Shown here one piece after another: positions 23,942 through 32,215 of a stretch of DNA of 37,495 nucleotides; position 1 is the first letter of the stretch, and every line of letters starts with the position of its first letter. This stretch comes from an uncultured Actinomycetes bacterium (GTDB lineage Bacteria; Actinomycetota; Acidimicrobiia; Acidimicrobiales; Microtrichaceae), in the NCBI GenBank assembly GCA_903873135.1, contig CAIQNH010000091.1, positions 1-37,495 of the forward strand. Reading direction: 5' to 3'. Both the position numbers and the translations under genes were made by a program. The notes beneath the pieces are model-generated. The model did no database searches and was not told where the DNA came from. It worked only from the letters and a program-made list of their open reading frames with translations.

Positions 23942-24999
23942 GCGGACCGGACGGCGACGGCCTCGACGGGTGGCTGCGCTCCGGCGACCTCGACGAACTC
24001 GTGCGTGAGGTCGACCGCTGCTGCGAGCGCCGGGACTGGGAGCGGCTGCTCCTGGTCCGGGACCGCTGCCGGCGGGCCGGCGAGACGGGACACCAGCTCT
24101 GGCCGGTGGCGTCGTGGGCCGAGTACCGGGCGGCACTCGGGGCACCGGCGGAGGTGGCAGCGCTCGTCGTCGACGAGGGCGGCGGCCACCTGGCCCCGGG
24201 TCCGCTCACCGAGGTGGTCGCCCAGCACCACCGTTGGGTCGAGCTCGAGGGGCACCTCCGGTCCCAGCCGACGCGCGGCGTCGTGGCGCACGAACGGGTG
24301 CTCCGCGGCGACGAGGACCTCCGGCTCGACCCGGACCTCCGGGCCTCGGCCGCCGGCGAGGGGAACGGCGGCGTGCCGCTGGAACTCCGTGCGTGGGAGC
24401 ACGCGTACGCGGTCGCCGACTACCGGTCGGACGGGGCGCGCTTCGCTGCACCCGGGATCAGCTCCGTCTCCGCACCGCTCCGAGGCTCGGTGCGCCCGGT
24501 CGAGCCCGACGGTGCCGACGGGTCCGAGGCCCTGCTCGCTCCGCTGCGTCACTGGGCGGCGACGAGTTCCGGTCAGGTCCGGGCCTGCTGCGTCGAGGGT
24601 GGCGCCGACGACGCCGTCGCCACCCTCGTGGCGAGCCCCGTGGCTGCGGCGGGCACGGGCGCGTGCGCCCCGGGCGACGACCTCGTGACCGGGCCGTTGG
24701 ACGTGGGCGAGGCCGCTGCGCTGCTGGCCTGGGCGGCTGCGTCGGGAGCGGCCCACGGCCGCCGGAGGGGAGCCGCCGCCGGACGGTTCGACGCCTGGTG
24801 GGCGATCGCCGTCCTGGCCGGTGTCGACCACGACTGGCCCGTGGACGTGGGCCCGACAGCCGGGACCCTCCGGTGGTCGCGTTGGGGCCGGACCGCCGGC
24901 GACACGGGCTGGTGGTGCCGGCTGGCGGTCGAGGACCCGGAGGACGGACTGGCGTGGGCGGTCGAGGCGACCGATCGCCGGGTCGACGGCGCCGTCTGA
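23938..24999 (+). CDS. Uncharacterised protein coupled to the trio
   Basis: I do not recognise this 353-residue protein. It is soluble, without signal peptide or membrane helix. An N-terminal helical part (about 10-105) has many charged residues and the segments HQLWPVASWAEYRAAL and LTEVVAQHHRWVELE. The C-terminal half is Trp-rich: FDAWWAIAVLAGVDHDW, LRWSRWG and GWWCRLAVED. Cysteine pairs (CC) occur twice. GTG 23938 overlaps the stop of the SCO1521-family gene as GTGA, so the two are translationally coupled, which suggests the same process. The gene ends 9 bp before the convergent FAD oxidase gene. Base composition matches its neighbours. Confidence 0.8.
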   Translation: MSGPDGDGLDGWLRSGDLDELVREVDRCCERRDWERLLLVRDRCRRAGETGHQLWPVASWAEYRAALGAPAEVAALVVDEGGGHLAPGPLTEVVAQHHRWVELEGHLRSQPTRGVVAHERVLRGDEDLRLDPDLRASAAGEGNGGVPLELRAWEHAYAVADYRSDGARFAAPGISSVSAPLRGSVRPVEPDGADGSEALLAPLRHWAATSSGQVRACCVEGGADDAVATLVASPVAAAGTGACAPGDDLVTGPLDVGEAAALLAWAAASGAAHGRRRGAAAGRFDAWWAIAVLAGVDHDWPVDVGPTAGTLRWSRWGRTAGDTGWWCRLAVEDPEDGLAWAVEATDRRVDGAV

Positions 25000-25012
25000 C
25001 CCGGGACGTCAG
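24996..25012. terminator. Small hairpin between convergent genes
   Basis: CTGAC (24996-25000) and GTCAG (25008-25012) pair around a 7-nt loop. The arms include both stop codons, as at 20686-20705. There is no U-tract. Confidence 0.4.
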
Positions 25013-26364
25013 GGACCGAGCACCCGGCGCAACGCCGGGTTGGTGAACCGCCGGTCGGGGTCCAGGCGGTCGCGGACCGCCCGGAACGAGGACCACCCCG
25101 GGTAGGCGGGCTCGAGGTCCTCGGCGGTGCGGCCGTGCAGCTTGCCCCAGTGGGGTCGACCGTCGAGGGCCCGCAACTCGGCCTCGACCCGGGTGAAGTA
25201 CTCCTCGTGCGGGTGGTCCCGGTGGACGTGGACCGCGACGAAGGTGGTGGCTCGACCGTGGGCCGGGGACAGCGGGATGTCGTCGGGGGCGACGCAGCGG
25301 ACCTCGACCGGGAACACCACGGGCGTCGACAGGCCGGCGACCACCTGCTGGACCGCTCGCACGGCGGCCTCCGTCGCCTCGAACGGCACGGCGTACTCCA
25401 TCTCGACGAACCGCACCCGGCGCGGTGCGGTGAGCACCCGGTGGGACCGGTCGACGAACTCCACCCGACCGGCGGAGGGCAGCCGCCGCGCCAGGGGGAC
25501 GAGCGCGGACGGCCGCAGGCTCCCGACCCGCTGCACGGCCCCGAACCACCAGTTGTCGACCACCTCGTCCTGATGGAAGCGGTCCCGTCGACGGCGGGGT
25601 CGGACCGGCTCGTCGGTCCGCGTGCTCGAACGGGTCAGCGCCCACCCGGTGTTGGGGACCCACAGGAACTCGACGTGGTCGAGGTCACGCACCAGCTCCG
25701 GCCACGCCTCGAGCACCTCGTCGACCCGACGGGGTTCGCGGACGGCGCGGAGGTGGAACGCCGGCACCACCCGGAGGGTGATGGCGGTGAGCACCCCGAG
25801 GGCACCCAGCGACACCCGCCCGGCCGACCACAGGTCCGGATCGCCCGTCGGGTCGCCGACACGCACCCGGCCCGACCCGTCGACGAGCCGGAACGACACC
25901 ACCTCGCTCGAGAGGCACCCGAGGGACCACCCGGAGCCGTGGGTGCCGGTCGCCGTCGCACCGGCGACCGTCTGGAGGTCGACGTCACCGAGGTTCGCCA
26001 GCGCCAGTCCCCTCGTCCAGAGGTGCTCCGAGAGCGCCCGGAGCGTGATCCCGGGCTGGACGGTGACGGTGCCGGCGTCCCGGTCGACACCGAGCACCCG
26101 GTCGAGTCGGTCGAGCCGGAGGAGCACGTCGTCGCAGAGGGCGACGCCGGAGAACGAGTGCCCGGAGCCGACCGCCCGCACCCGGCGGCCGGCGGCGGCG
26201 GCCCGCTCGACGATCCGGGCGACCTCGGACTCGGAGGTCGGCCACAGGACCGACGCCAGGCACCACTGGTTCCCCGCCCAGTTGGACCAGCGCACCCGCC
26301 GGGCTCCGGACGCGACGACGGCCCCCTCCCGGGGGCCGTCGTCCGCAGGTCCGGTGGAGTTCAC
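25009..26364 (-). CDS. FAD-linked oxidase, aldonolactone oxidase/dehydrogenase family
   Basis: The 451-residue protein is a VAO-type flavoprotein resembling mycobacterial L-gulono-1,4-lactone dehydrogenase and D-arabinono-lactone oxidase. An FAD-binding domain (about 30-200) carries [18 protein letters not shown] and the [24 protein letters not shown] region, shown here in parts: [11 protein letters not shown] and TGTHGSG. The C-terminal ALO domain ends with RPHWGKLH, the usual active-site HWGK motif, and then [16 protein letters not shown]. The substrate may be an aldonolactone or an alditol. The GTG at 26364 overlaps the etfA stop by four bases, which suggests that it might pass electrons to ETF, but that is inference. 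Confidence 0.88.
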   Translation of the reverse strand: MNSTGPADDGPREGAVVASGARRVRWSNWAGNQWCLASVLWPTSESEVARIVERAAAAGRRVRAVGSGHSFSGVALCDDVLLRLDRLDRVLGVDRDAGTVTVQPGITLRALSEHLWTRGLALANLGDVDLQTVAGATATGTHGSGWSLGCLSSEVVSFRLVDGSGRVRVGDPTGDPDLWSAGRVSLGALGVLTAITLRVVPAFHLRAVREPRRVDEVLEAWPELVRDLDHVEFLWVPNTGWALTRSSTRTDEPVRPRRRRDRFHQDEVVDNWWFGAVQRVGSLRPSALVPLARRLPSAGRVEFVDRSHRVLTAPRRVRFVEMEYAVPFEATEAAVRAVQQVVAGLSTPVVFPVEVRCVAPDDIPLSPAHGRATTFVAVHVHRDHPHEEYFTRVEAELRALDGRPHWGKLHGRTAEDLEPAYPGWSSFRAVRDRLDPDRRFTNPALRRVLGP

Positions 26365-27323
26365 CGACCCTGCAGCGCCTCGATCAGCTTGGGCAGGACC
26401 TTGTGCACGTCACCCACGATCCCCAGGTCGGCGACCGAGAAGATCGGCGCCTCCGGGTCCTTGTTGATGGCGATGATGGTCTTGGAGCCCTTCATCCCGA
26501 CCAGGTGCTGGGTCGCACCCGAGATGCCGGCGGCGATGTAGACGTTCGGCTTCACGACCTTGCCGGTCTGGCCCACCTGGTAGGAGTAGGGCACCCAGCC
26601 GGCGTCGACGATCGCCCGGGACGCACCGGGGGCGGCACCGAGGGCCTTGGCGAGCTGCTCGACCATCTCGAACTTCTCGCTCTCGCCCAGTCCACGGCCG
26701 CCGGAGACGACGATGTCGGCGTCGTCCAGGCTCGGGCCGGTCTGCTCCTCGACGAACCGGTTGGTCACCACGGCCGCGCCGGTGGCGCCCAGGTCCGGGA
26801 CCGGGAGGCTCGACACCGCAGCGGGTGCACCACCCGACTCCTCGGCGGCGAAGGACTTGGGTCGGATCAGGAACACGTCCGGCTTGTCGGTCGTGAACCG
26901 GGTCGTCACGTTCGTCGTGCCACCGAAGATCGGCTCCACACCGGCCAGCGACCCACCGGCGTCGACCACGTCCACGACGTTGGTGATGACGGGGGCGTCG
27001 AGCTTGACCGAGAGCCGACCGGCGACGTCGCGGCCGTCGTAGCTGGTGGCGATGAAGACGGCGTCGGGACCCGAGCCGGCCTCGATCGCCGCAGCGATCG
27101 CCCCGGCGACGGCCGGTCCGAGGAGCTTGTCGTCGGTGCCGTCCACCTGGTGGACGGTCGTGGCGCCGTGCGCGCCCGCAGCGGCCGCCACGGCGTCGCC
27201 GGCCACCGACACGGCCTCGACCGTGTCGGCCAGCTCGCGCGCCTTGGTGAGGAGTTCGAGGGAGGTGTTGGACACCTCTCCCCCGGTCGCCTCGACGAAC
27301 ACCCAGATCTTCCCGACTGCCAT
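26361..27323 (-). CDS. etfA: Electron transfer flavoprotein alpha subunit
   Basis: ETF collects electrons from acyl-CoA and other dehydrogenases and passes them to ETF-quinone oxidoreductase. The 320-residue alpha subunit has an N-terminal domain starting [11 protein letters not shown] and a FAD-binding C-terminal domain. The latter has [14 protein letters not shown], the ADAG-type [16 protein letters not shown] region, [16 protein letters not shown] and [19 protein letters not shown] 27323 has AGGAAAGG upstream. It follows etfB by 62 nt. Its stop shares GTGA with the FAD oxidase start. Confidence 0.97.
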   Translation of the reverse strand: MAVGKIWVFVEATGGEVSNTSLELLTKARELADTVEAVSVAGDAVAAAAGAHGATTVHQVDGTDDKLLGPAVAGAIAAAIEAGSGPDAVFIATSYDGRDVAGRLSVKLDAPVITNVVDVVDAGGSLAGVEPIFGGTTNVTTRFTTDKPDVFLIRPKSFAAEESGGAPAAVSSLPVPDLGATGAAVVTNRFVEEQTGPSLDDADIVVSGGRGLGESEKFEMVEQLAKALGAAPGASRAIVDAGWVPYSYQVGQTGKVVKPNVYIAAGISGATQHLVGMKGSKTIIAINKDPEAPIFSVADLGIVGDVHKVLPKLIEALQGR

Positions 27324-27385
27324 GTGGATCCTTTCCTCGTGCTGCTCGACCACCGTCCGGCCCGGCGGGCTCGGACGGATCCGAC

Positions 27386-28168
27386 TCAGATGACCTTCAA
27401 CTCCGCCAGGAACTCGACGACCTTCTGGTGGCCCTCGCCGTCGTCCTCGACGATCGTGCCGGCCTCACGGGCCTCGGCCTCGCTCACGTCGACGATCTCC
27501 TGACCGGCGCCCGACCAGCCGACCTGACCGGCGTCCATGCCGAGGTCGGCCACGGTCACCTGGTCGAGCGGCTTGGACTTGGCGGCCATGATCCCCTTGA
27601 ACGAGGGGTACCGGGGCTCCACGACACCGGCCGTCACGGAGACGACCGCCGGCAGCGGCACCTGGACGTCGTCGTAGCCGGCCTCGGTCTGGCGCTGGAC
27701 GCTCGCCGTCCCGCCGTCGACGGCGATCGACTTGGCGAACGTGACCGACGGGAGCGACAGCAGCTCGGCGATCTGCTCCGGCACGGTGCCGGTGTAGCCG
27801 TCGGACGACTCCGTCGCGGTGAGGACCAGGTCCGGCTGCCCGGTGCGCCCGATCGCCGCGGCGAGCACCTTGGCGGTGGTCAGCGCGTCGCTGCCCCGGA
27901 GCGCCTCGTCGGAGACGAGGACGGCCTTGGCGGCGCCCATGGCGAGCGCGGTCCGCAGCCCGCTCTGCTCGTCGTTCGGTGCCATCGACACGAGGGTCAC
28001 CTCGCCGCCGCCGGCGGCGTCGACCAGCTGGAGGGCCATCTCGACGCCGTAGCTGTCGGACTCGTCCAGGATGAGCTTGCCGGACCGCACCAGGGTCTTG
28101 GTCTCCGGGTCGAGCGCCCCCGGGTCGGCCGGATCTGGGATCTGCTTCACGCACACGACAACGTTCAT
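27386..28168 (-). CDS. etfB: Electron transfer flavoprotein beta subunit
   Basis: The 260-residue beta subunit begins [12 protein letters not shown] and carries the AMP-site and dehydrogenase-recognition features of the family: [15 protein letters not shown], then [20 protein letters not shown], then [26 protein letters not shown]. It pairs with EtfA encoded next. The ATG at 28168 lies 20 nt after the stop of the GGDEF-EAL gene, so all may be one transcript. No strong Shine-Dalgarno is visible before it. Confidence 0.97.
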   Translation of the reverse strand: MNVVVCVKQIPDPADPGALDPETKTLVRSGKLILDESDSYGVEMALQLVDAAGGGEVTLVSMAPNDEQSGLRTALAMGAAKAVLVSDEALRGSDALTTAKVLAAAIGRTGQPDLVLTATESSDGYTGTVPEQIAELLSLPSVTFAKSIAVDGGTASVQRQTEAGYDDVQVPLPAVVSVTAGVVEPRYPSFKGIMAAKSKPLDQVTVADLGMDAGQVGWSGAGQEIVDVSEAEAREAGTIVEDDGEGHQKVVEFLAELKVI

Positions 28169-28188
28169 GCGACGCAGTCTGCCGCGGG

Positions 28189-30912
28189 CTACCCCTCGGT
28201 AACAAACGTGCGGACGAGCAGGTCCGGGACCGCCTCCGGCGGGACCGGGCGACCGAAGTGGAACCCCTGCCCGAAGCGACATCCGAGCCGGCGCACCGTC
28301 GCCAGCTGCTCGAGGTCCTCGATCCCCTCGGCCACCGCCGAGATGCCGAGGGACTCGGCGAGCTGGACCCCGGCGGACACCACCACGGCGTCCACCGGGT
28401 CGTGGACCGACCGCCGGACGAACGTGCCGTCGACCTTCACCACGTCGACCCGGAGGTCCCGGATCCGACTGAGCGAGCTGTACGCGGTCCCGAAGTCGTC
28501 GAGACCCAGACGGACCCCGGCCGTGCGCAGCTGCTCGACGGCGGCGCCCAGGTCCTCGAGCAGGTCCACCAGCGCCACCTCCGACAGCTCGACGCACAAC
28601 CGGTGGACCGGGACCCCGGCGGCGGCCGTCGCGGCCACGAGCCGGTCGACCGCCCCCGACTGGCCGAGCTGTCGGCCCGACAGGTTGACCGTCAGCACCA
28701 GGTCCCGGTCGGCGGACGCCCACCCGGCGAAGTCGGCGAAGGCCCGACGCAGCACCGCCTCCCCCAGCGGCACGATCAGCCCCGTCTGCTCGGCCACCTC
28801 GATGAACCGACGGGTCTCGATCGGACCCCCGGACGAGCCGTGCACCCGGGCGAGCGCCTCGAGGCCGACCACCCGGCCGGACTCCAGGTCGACCACCGGC
28901 AGGTAGGCCACGGCGACCCGGTCCTCACGCAGTGCCAGCTCGATCTCACGCTCGACCTGGCGCCGGTCGACCTCCCGGAGGCGGTCGGCCTCGTCGTGCA
29001 CCACCACCCGGTTCGTCCCGGACGCCTTGGCCTGGTACATCGCCTCGTCGGCGCGGCCGAGGACGGTGTCGGCGTCGAGGGACTCGGTCGACGGGTCGAC
29101 GACCACCACCCCGACGCTGCCGCCGACCGCGACGCGCAGGCCCGTGGTGACCACCTGGTCGAGCAGGAGCTGGTGGAGCTCCTCCACCCGCGCCGTCACG
29201 GTGGTCGCGTCGGTGACCTCGAGGAGCAGGACGAACTCGTCACCACCGATCCGGGCGACGGTGTCACCGGCGCGGGCCACCGACCGGAGTCGGCGGGCCA
29301 CGTCGACGAGCACCCGGTCGCCCGCCTCGTGGCCCAACAGGTCGTTGACCTGCTTGAACCGATCGAGGTCGACGTAGACCACGGCGAGTCGTCGACCGGG
29401 CGTCGGGATGGCCAGGCTCCGCTCGAGCACCTCGAAGAACCGCCGGCGGTTGGCGAGCCCCGTGAGCGGGTCGTCCCCGGCCTGGCGGCGGAGCCGGTCC
29501 TCGGCGACTCGTCGGGCCGTCTCGTCGACCACCGTCACGATGGTGCCGACCCGGACGCCGGCCTCGTCCCACTCCCCGATGGCCGACATCGACACCGCAC
29601 GGCGACGCCCCGAGCCGGGGGCGAGCCAGCACGACTCGAGGATCGGGGCGCCACCCCGCTCCAGGCGCCGCCACCCGGCGACGAGCGACTCGACCGTCTC
29701 CGGGGGGAGGGCGCTGCGCCACCCGTCACCGAGCGCGTCCCGGCGGGCCCTGCCGCTGACCTCGGCCCACGACGCGTTCGCGTAGACGCAGCGACCGGAG
29801 GTGTCGAACTGGAGGATGCCGATCGGCGCCGAGCGGACGAGCTCGCGGAACCGCCGGTTGGTGGCCTCGCCCACCTGCGCCCGACGGGCGGCGTAGACGT
29901 CGGCGTGGCGGTCCACCACCTGCCGGACGATCTGGACGTCCTCGTCGGTGAAGGGGGGTCGACGCTGCAGGTTCCGGGCGACGACGACGGCGCCCTCGAA
30001 GTCGGCCCGACGTGACCACGGGACGACGACGAACGACACCTCACCGACCTGGCGCAGCGTCGGGAGGTCCAGCCCGAGCGACTCCTCGAGGTCGGTGACC
30101 ACGACCCGGTCGGCGAGCAGCGGGGCCCCGCCGCGGACCTCGAGCCACGGCGGAGGTGCGTCCTGGTCCGCGCGGTCCATGGCCTGGATGAGCTCGAACA
30201 TCCCCTCGAGGAGCAGCTCGTCCTGTCCGTGGGCCGCACCGAGTCCGGCGTAGTACGAGGCCTCGGCGCTCTGCGGCTCGGTGGTGGCGCAGACGTCGCC
30301 CACACCGCCGACGAGCGAACGGACGAGCAGGTCGAGCACCAGCTGAGGTGTCGCGGCCTCCTGGAGCTCGAGGGTCAGCCCGTCGAGCAGCTCGAGCACC
30401 GAGGTCCTGGTCCGGAGGTCGCCGAGGGCCCGGTCGGACTCGATCCGGGCGTCGACCAGATCCGTGACGTCGTCGTTGAAGCAGACGAACAGGTCGGGCA
30501 CGCCCTCCGGGTCCCGGAGCACCACCCCACGGGAGCGGATCCACACCCACCCGCCCTCCCGGTGCCGGTAGCGCAGTTCGACGAGGTACGGCTGCGTCGG
30601 ATCGCTGAGGTGCGCGGTGAAGGCCTGCTCCGCCCGTTCGGCCAGCTCCGGGTCGACCCGGTCCCAGAGCAGCCAGGTGGAGCGGATCTCGGTCCCGTAG
30701 CCGAGCAGTCGGAGGAACCGCTCGCTCGACCAGACCCGGTTCCGGTCCCGGAGGTCCCAGATGAACACCCCGCCGGCAGCAGCCGCGTCGAGCAGGTCGA
30801 CCAGCTGCTCGGGTTCGCCGAGCCGGCTGCCGAGGCGACCGGGCAGGACGCGCTCCGGGTCCTCCGGCCGGAGCCACACCTCGGCGGCGTCGAGCTCCGG
30901 GTCGTCGCTCAA
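28189..30912 (-). CDS. PAS-GAF-PAS-GGDEF-EAL cyclic di-GMP signalling protein
   Basis: This 907-residue cytosolic protein can in principle make and degrade c-di-GMP. An N-terminal PAS domain (about 40-155), a GAF-like domain (about 175-345) and a second PAS domain (about 355-475) precede the catalytic domains. GGDEF (556-560) is intact, with an RxxD inhibitory site RAGD at 547-550. The EAL domain (about 655-895) keeps EALAR (685-689), N743, E775, DDFGT (805-809), K826, EGIE (862-865) and Q882. Both activities therefore look possible. No membrane segment is seen. The start is TTG 30912, whose TTGA overlaps the stop of the glycerophosphodiesterase gene; a GTG at residue 12 is the alternative. 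The sensory ligand is unknown. Confidence 0.93.
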   Translation of the reverse strand: MSDDPELDAAEVWLRPEDPERVLPGRLGSRLGEPEQLVDLLDAAAAGGVFIWDLRDRNRVWSSERFLRLLGYGTEIRSTWLLWDRVDPELAERAEQAFTAHLSDPTQPYLVELRYRHREGGWVWIRSRGVVLRDPEGVPDLFVCFNDDVTDLVDARIESDRALGDLRTRTSVLELLDGLTLELQEAATPQLVLDLLVRSLVGGVGDVCATTEPQSAEASYYAGLGAAHGQDELLLEGMFELIQAMDRADQDAPPPWLEVRGGAPLLADRVVVTDLEESLGLDLPTLRQVGEVSFVVVPWSRRADFEGAVVVARNLQRRPPFTDEDVQIVRQVVDRHADVYAARRAQVGEATNRRFRELVRSAPIGILQFDTSGRCVYANASWAEVSGRARRDALGDGWRSALPPETVESLVAGWRRLERGGAPILESCWLAPGSGRRRAVSMSAIGEWDEAGVRVGTIVTVVDETARRVAEDRLRRQAGDDPLTGLANRRRFFEVLERSLAIPTPGRRLAVVYVDLDRFKQVNDLLGHEAGDRVLVDVARRLRSVARAGDTVARIGGDEFVLLLEVTDATTVTARVEELHQLLLDQVVTTGLRVAVGGSVGVVVVDPSTESLDADTVLGRADEAMYQAKASGTNRVVVHDEADRLREVDRRQVEREIELALREDRVAVAYLPVVDLESGRVVGLEALARVHGSSGGPIETRRFIEVAEQTGLIVPLGEAVLRRAFADFAGWASADRDLVLTVNLSGRQLGQSGAVDRLVAATAAAGVPVHRLCVELSEVALVDLLEDLGAAVEQLRTAGVRLGLDDFGTAYSSLSRIRDLRVDVVKVDGTFVRRSVHDPVDAVVVSAGVQLAESLGISAVAEGIEDLEQLATVRRLGCRFGQGFHFGRPVPPEAVPDLLVRTFVTEG

Positions 30913-31646
30913 CGTCCGTCAGGTGCCGTCGCGTCGGGGGGAGGGGTGAGCGCCTCGAGGATCACCGCCGGGCGGTTGGTGATGACGCAGTGCACGCCGA
31001 GCGCAGCGAGCTCCCGGGCACGCGCCGGATCGTCGACGGTCCAGGTGTTCACGGCGAGTCCGGAACGGCCGCACCGTTCGACCAGCTCGGCGTCGACGCA
31101 GGCCTCCCACGGGTGGACGGCGACGTGACCGGCGGCGGCGACCCGCTCCACCAGTTCGGGGGACGAACGCGGGTCGGGGACCAGGAAGCCGGTCGGCAGT
31201 CCCGGGGCGCACTCGACGACGCGGGCCAGCGTCGGGGCGTCGAAGCTCGAGACGACCACCCGGTCCGTGCCGCCGCGGGCGGCGAGCAGGTCGACGACGG
31301 CGTCGGCGACCTCGAGCGAGTGGGGGACGTGGTCACCACCGACGTCGGACGGATCGTTCTTGATCTCGACGTTCACGAGGAGCCCGACGCAGACCTCCAG
31401 CGCCGCAGCGAGGTCGCAGGTGCCCTCGGGAGCCGCTGACAGCTCGACCTCCCACAGCGTTCGCCCATCCCGATACCACGCATCGTGGTGGACGATGAGC
31501 TCGCCGAGGCGGTTGATCCTGACGTCGAGCTCGACCCCGTCCGCGCCCTGTTCCACCGCTCCGACGAAGGCATCCCGGGTGTTCTCGGGGTGGTCGGCCG
31601 AGGCACCCCGGTGGCCGAGGACCAGCGGTCGAGGGTTGGTGGTCAT
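30909..31646 (-). CDS. Glycerophosphodiester phosphodiesterase
   Basis: The enzyme hydrolyses deacylated phospholipids (glycerophosphodiesters) to glycerol-3-phosphate and an alcohol. The 245-residue TIM-barrel protein has the catalytic HRGAS near residue 12, the metal-binding ELDVRI, the general-acid HHD and the NVEIKND strand, all intact. It ends with the usual VNTWTVDDP and GVHCVITNRP segments. No signal peptide is seen, so it should be cytosolic. ATG 31646 is the first gene of the run ahead of the GGDEF-EAL and ETF genes. It is divergent from the whiB1-like gene, with a shared intergenic region of about 230 bp. Confidence 0.94.
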   Translation of the reverse strand: MTTNPRPLVLGHRGASADHPENTRDAFVGAVEQGADGVELDVRINRLGELIVHHDAWYRDGRTLWEVELSAAPEGTCDLAAALEVCVGLLVNVEIKNDPSDVGGDHVPHSLEVADAVVDLLAARGGTDRVVVSSFDAPTLARVVECAPGLPTGFLVPDPRSSPELVERVAAAGHVAVHPWEACVDAELVERCGRSGLAVNTWTVDDPARARELAALGVHCVITNRPAVILEALTPPPDATAPDGR

Positions 31647-31663
31647 CTCGGCGAAACTTCCCC

Positions 31664-31692
31664 TTTACACGGTGAGTGGTTGGTACTACCTT
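31664..31692 (+). promoter_or_regulatory. Candidate promoter of the whiB1-like gene
   Basis: TTTACA (31664-31669) and TACCTT (31687-31692) are separated by 17 bp, a good -35/-10 pair. This is the least GC-rich stretch of the window. Transcription near 31699 would leave a leader of about 180 nt, in keeping with the long leaders of whiB genes. Confidence 0.5.
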
Positions 31693-31695
31693 GCG

Positions 31696-31715
31696 CTTGT
31701 TCACGGTTTCACAAG
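31696..31715. repeat. Inverted repeat at the predicted whiB1 transcription start
   Basis: CTTGT (31696-31700) and ACAAG (31711-31715) are perfect inverted arms 10 bp apart, with the related pair TTCAC and TTTCAC between them. It could be an operator at the transcription start site. Confidence 0.4.
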
Positions 31716-31880
31716 TTCCCAGCTCCCCCGAGTCCGCAGCGGCCCGGAGCGGGAAACCGGGGAGACCGAGATCATGCCCCAGATCCCTCCGAGGCGCACC
31801 ACGTCGCCCCGGAGCGTGAGGGGTGGACGACGGCGCCGGAGCGGCCGCCGATGACGACGACGGACACGAAAGAGGCGACT

Positions 31881-32180
31881 GTGGCACTCTCCTCCACCCG
31901 GAACCTGGACCTGGCGAACGACAACTGGCGGGACGGCTCCGCCTGCCGGGACACCGATCCGACCCTGTTCTTCCCGGTCGGGACGACCGGCGCCGCCATC
32001 GACCAGATCGCGTCGGCCAAGGCCGTCTGCGAGACCTGCGACGTCAAGGAGCCCTGCCTCGAGTTCGCGCTCAGCACGAACCAGGACTCCGGCGTGTGGG
32101 GCGGCACCTCCGAGGAGGAGCGCCGCAAGCTGCGTCGGGCGTGGGTCGCCCGTCAGCGCGCCGCCGTCGCAGCCGGCTGA
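31881..32180 (+). CDS. whiB1: WhiB1-like iron-sulfur transcription regulator
   Basis: WhiB proteins carry a [4Fe-4S] cluster sensitive to NO and oxygen and regulate transcription, usually with the primary sigma factor. The 99-residue protein has the four cluster cysteines C22, C50, C53 and C59. It also has the WhiB1-like block DPTLFFPVGTTG, the turn GVWGG at 71-75 and a basic C-terminus RRKLRRAWVARQR. It resembles mycobacterial WhiB1 more than other WhiB classes. GTG 31881 was chosen for AGAGG 5 nt upstream; an in-frame ATG at 31851 would add 10 residues but lacks a good site. It converges on a PdtaS-like kinase gene, the same order as whiB1-pdtaS in mycobacteria. Confidence 0.93.
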   Translation: MALSSTRNLDLANDNWRDGSACRDTDPTLFFPVGTTGAAIDQIASAKAVCETCDVKEPCLEFALSTNQDSGVWGGTSEEERRKLRRAWVARQRAAVAAG

Positions 32181-32187
32181 TCACCCC

Positions 32188-32209
32188 GGTCGGCCCGGAC
32201 GGGCCGACC
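32188..32209. terminator. Bidirectional terminator hairpin between whiB1 and pdtaS
   Basis: GGTCGGCCC (32188-32196) and GGGCCGACC (32201-32209) form a perfect 9-bp stem with a GGAC loop in the 35-bp convergent gap. There is no U-tract on either side. Confidence 0.65.
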
Positions 32210-32215
32210 CACCGG

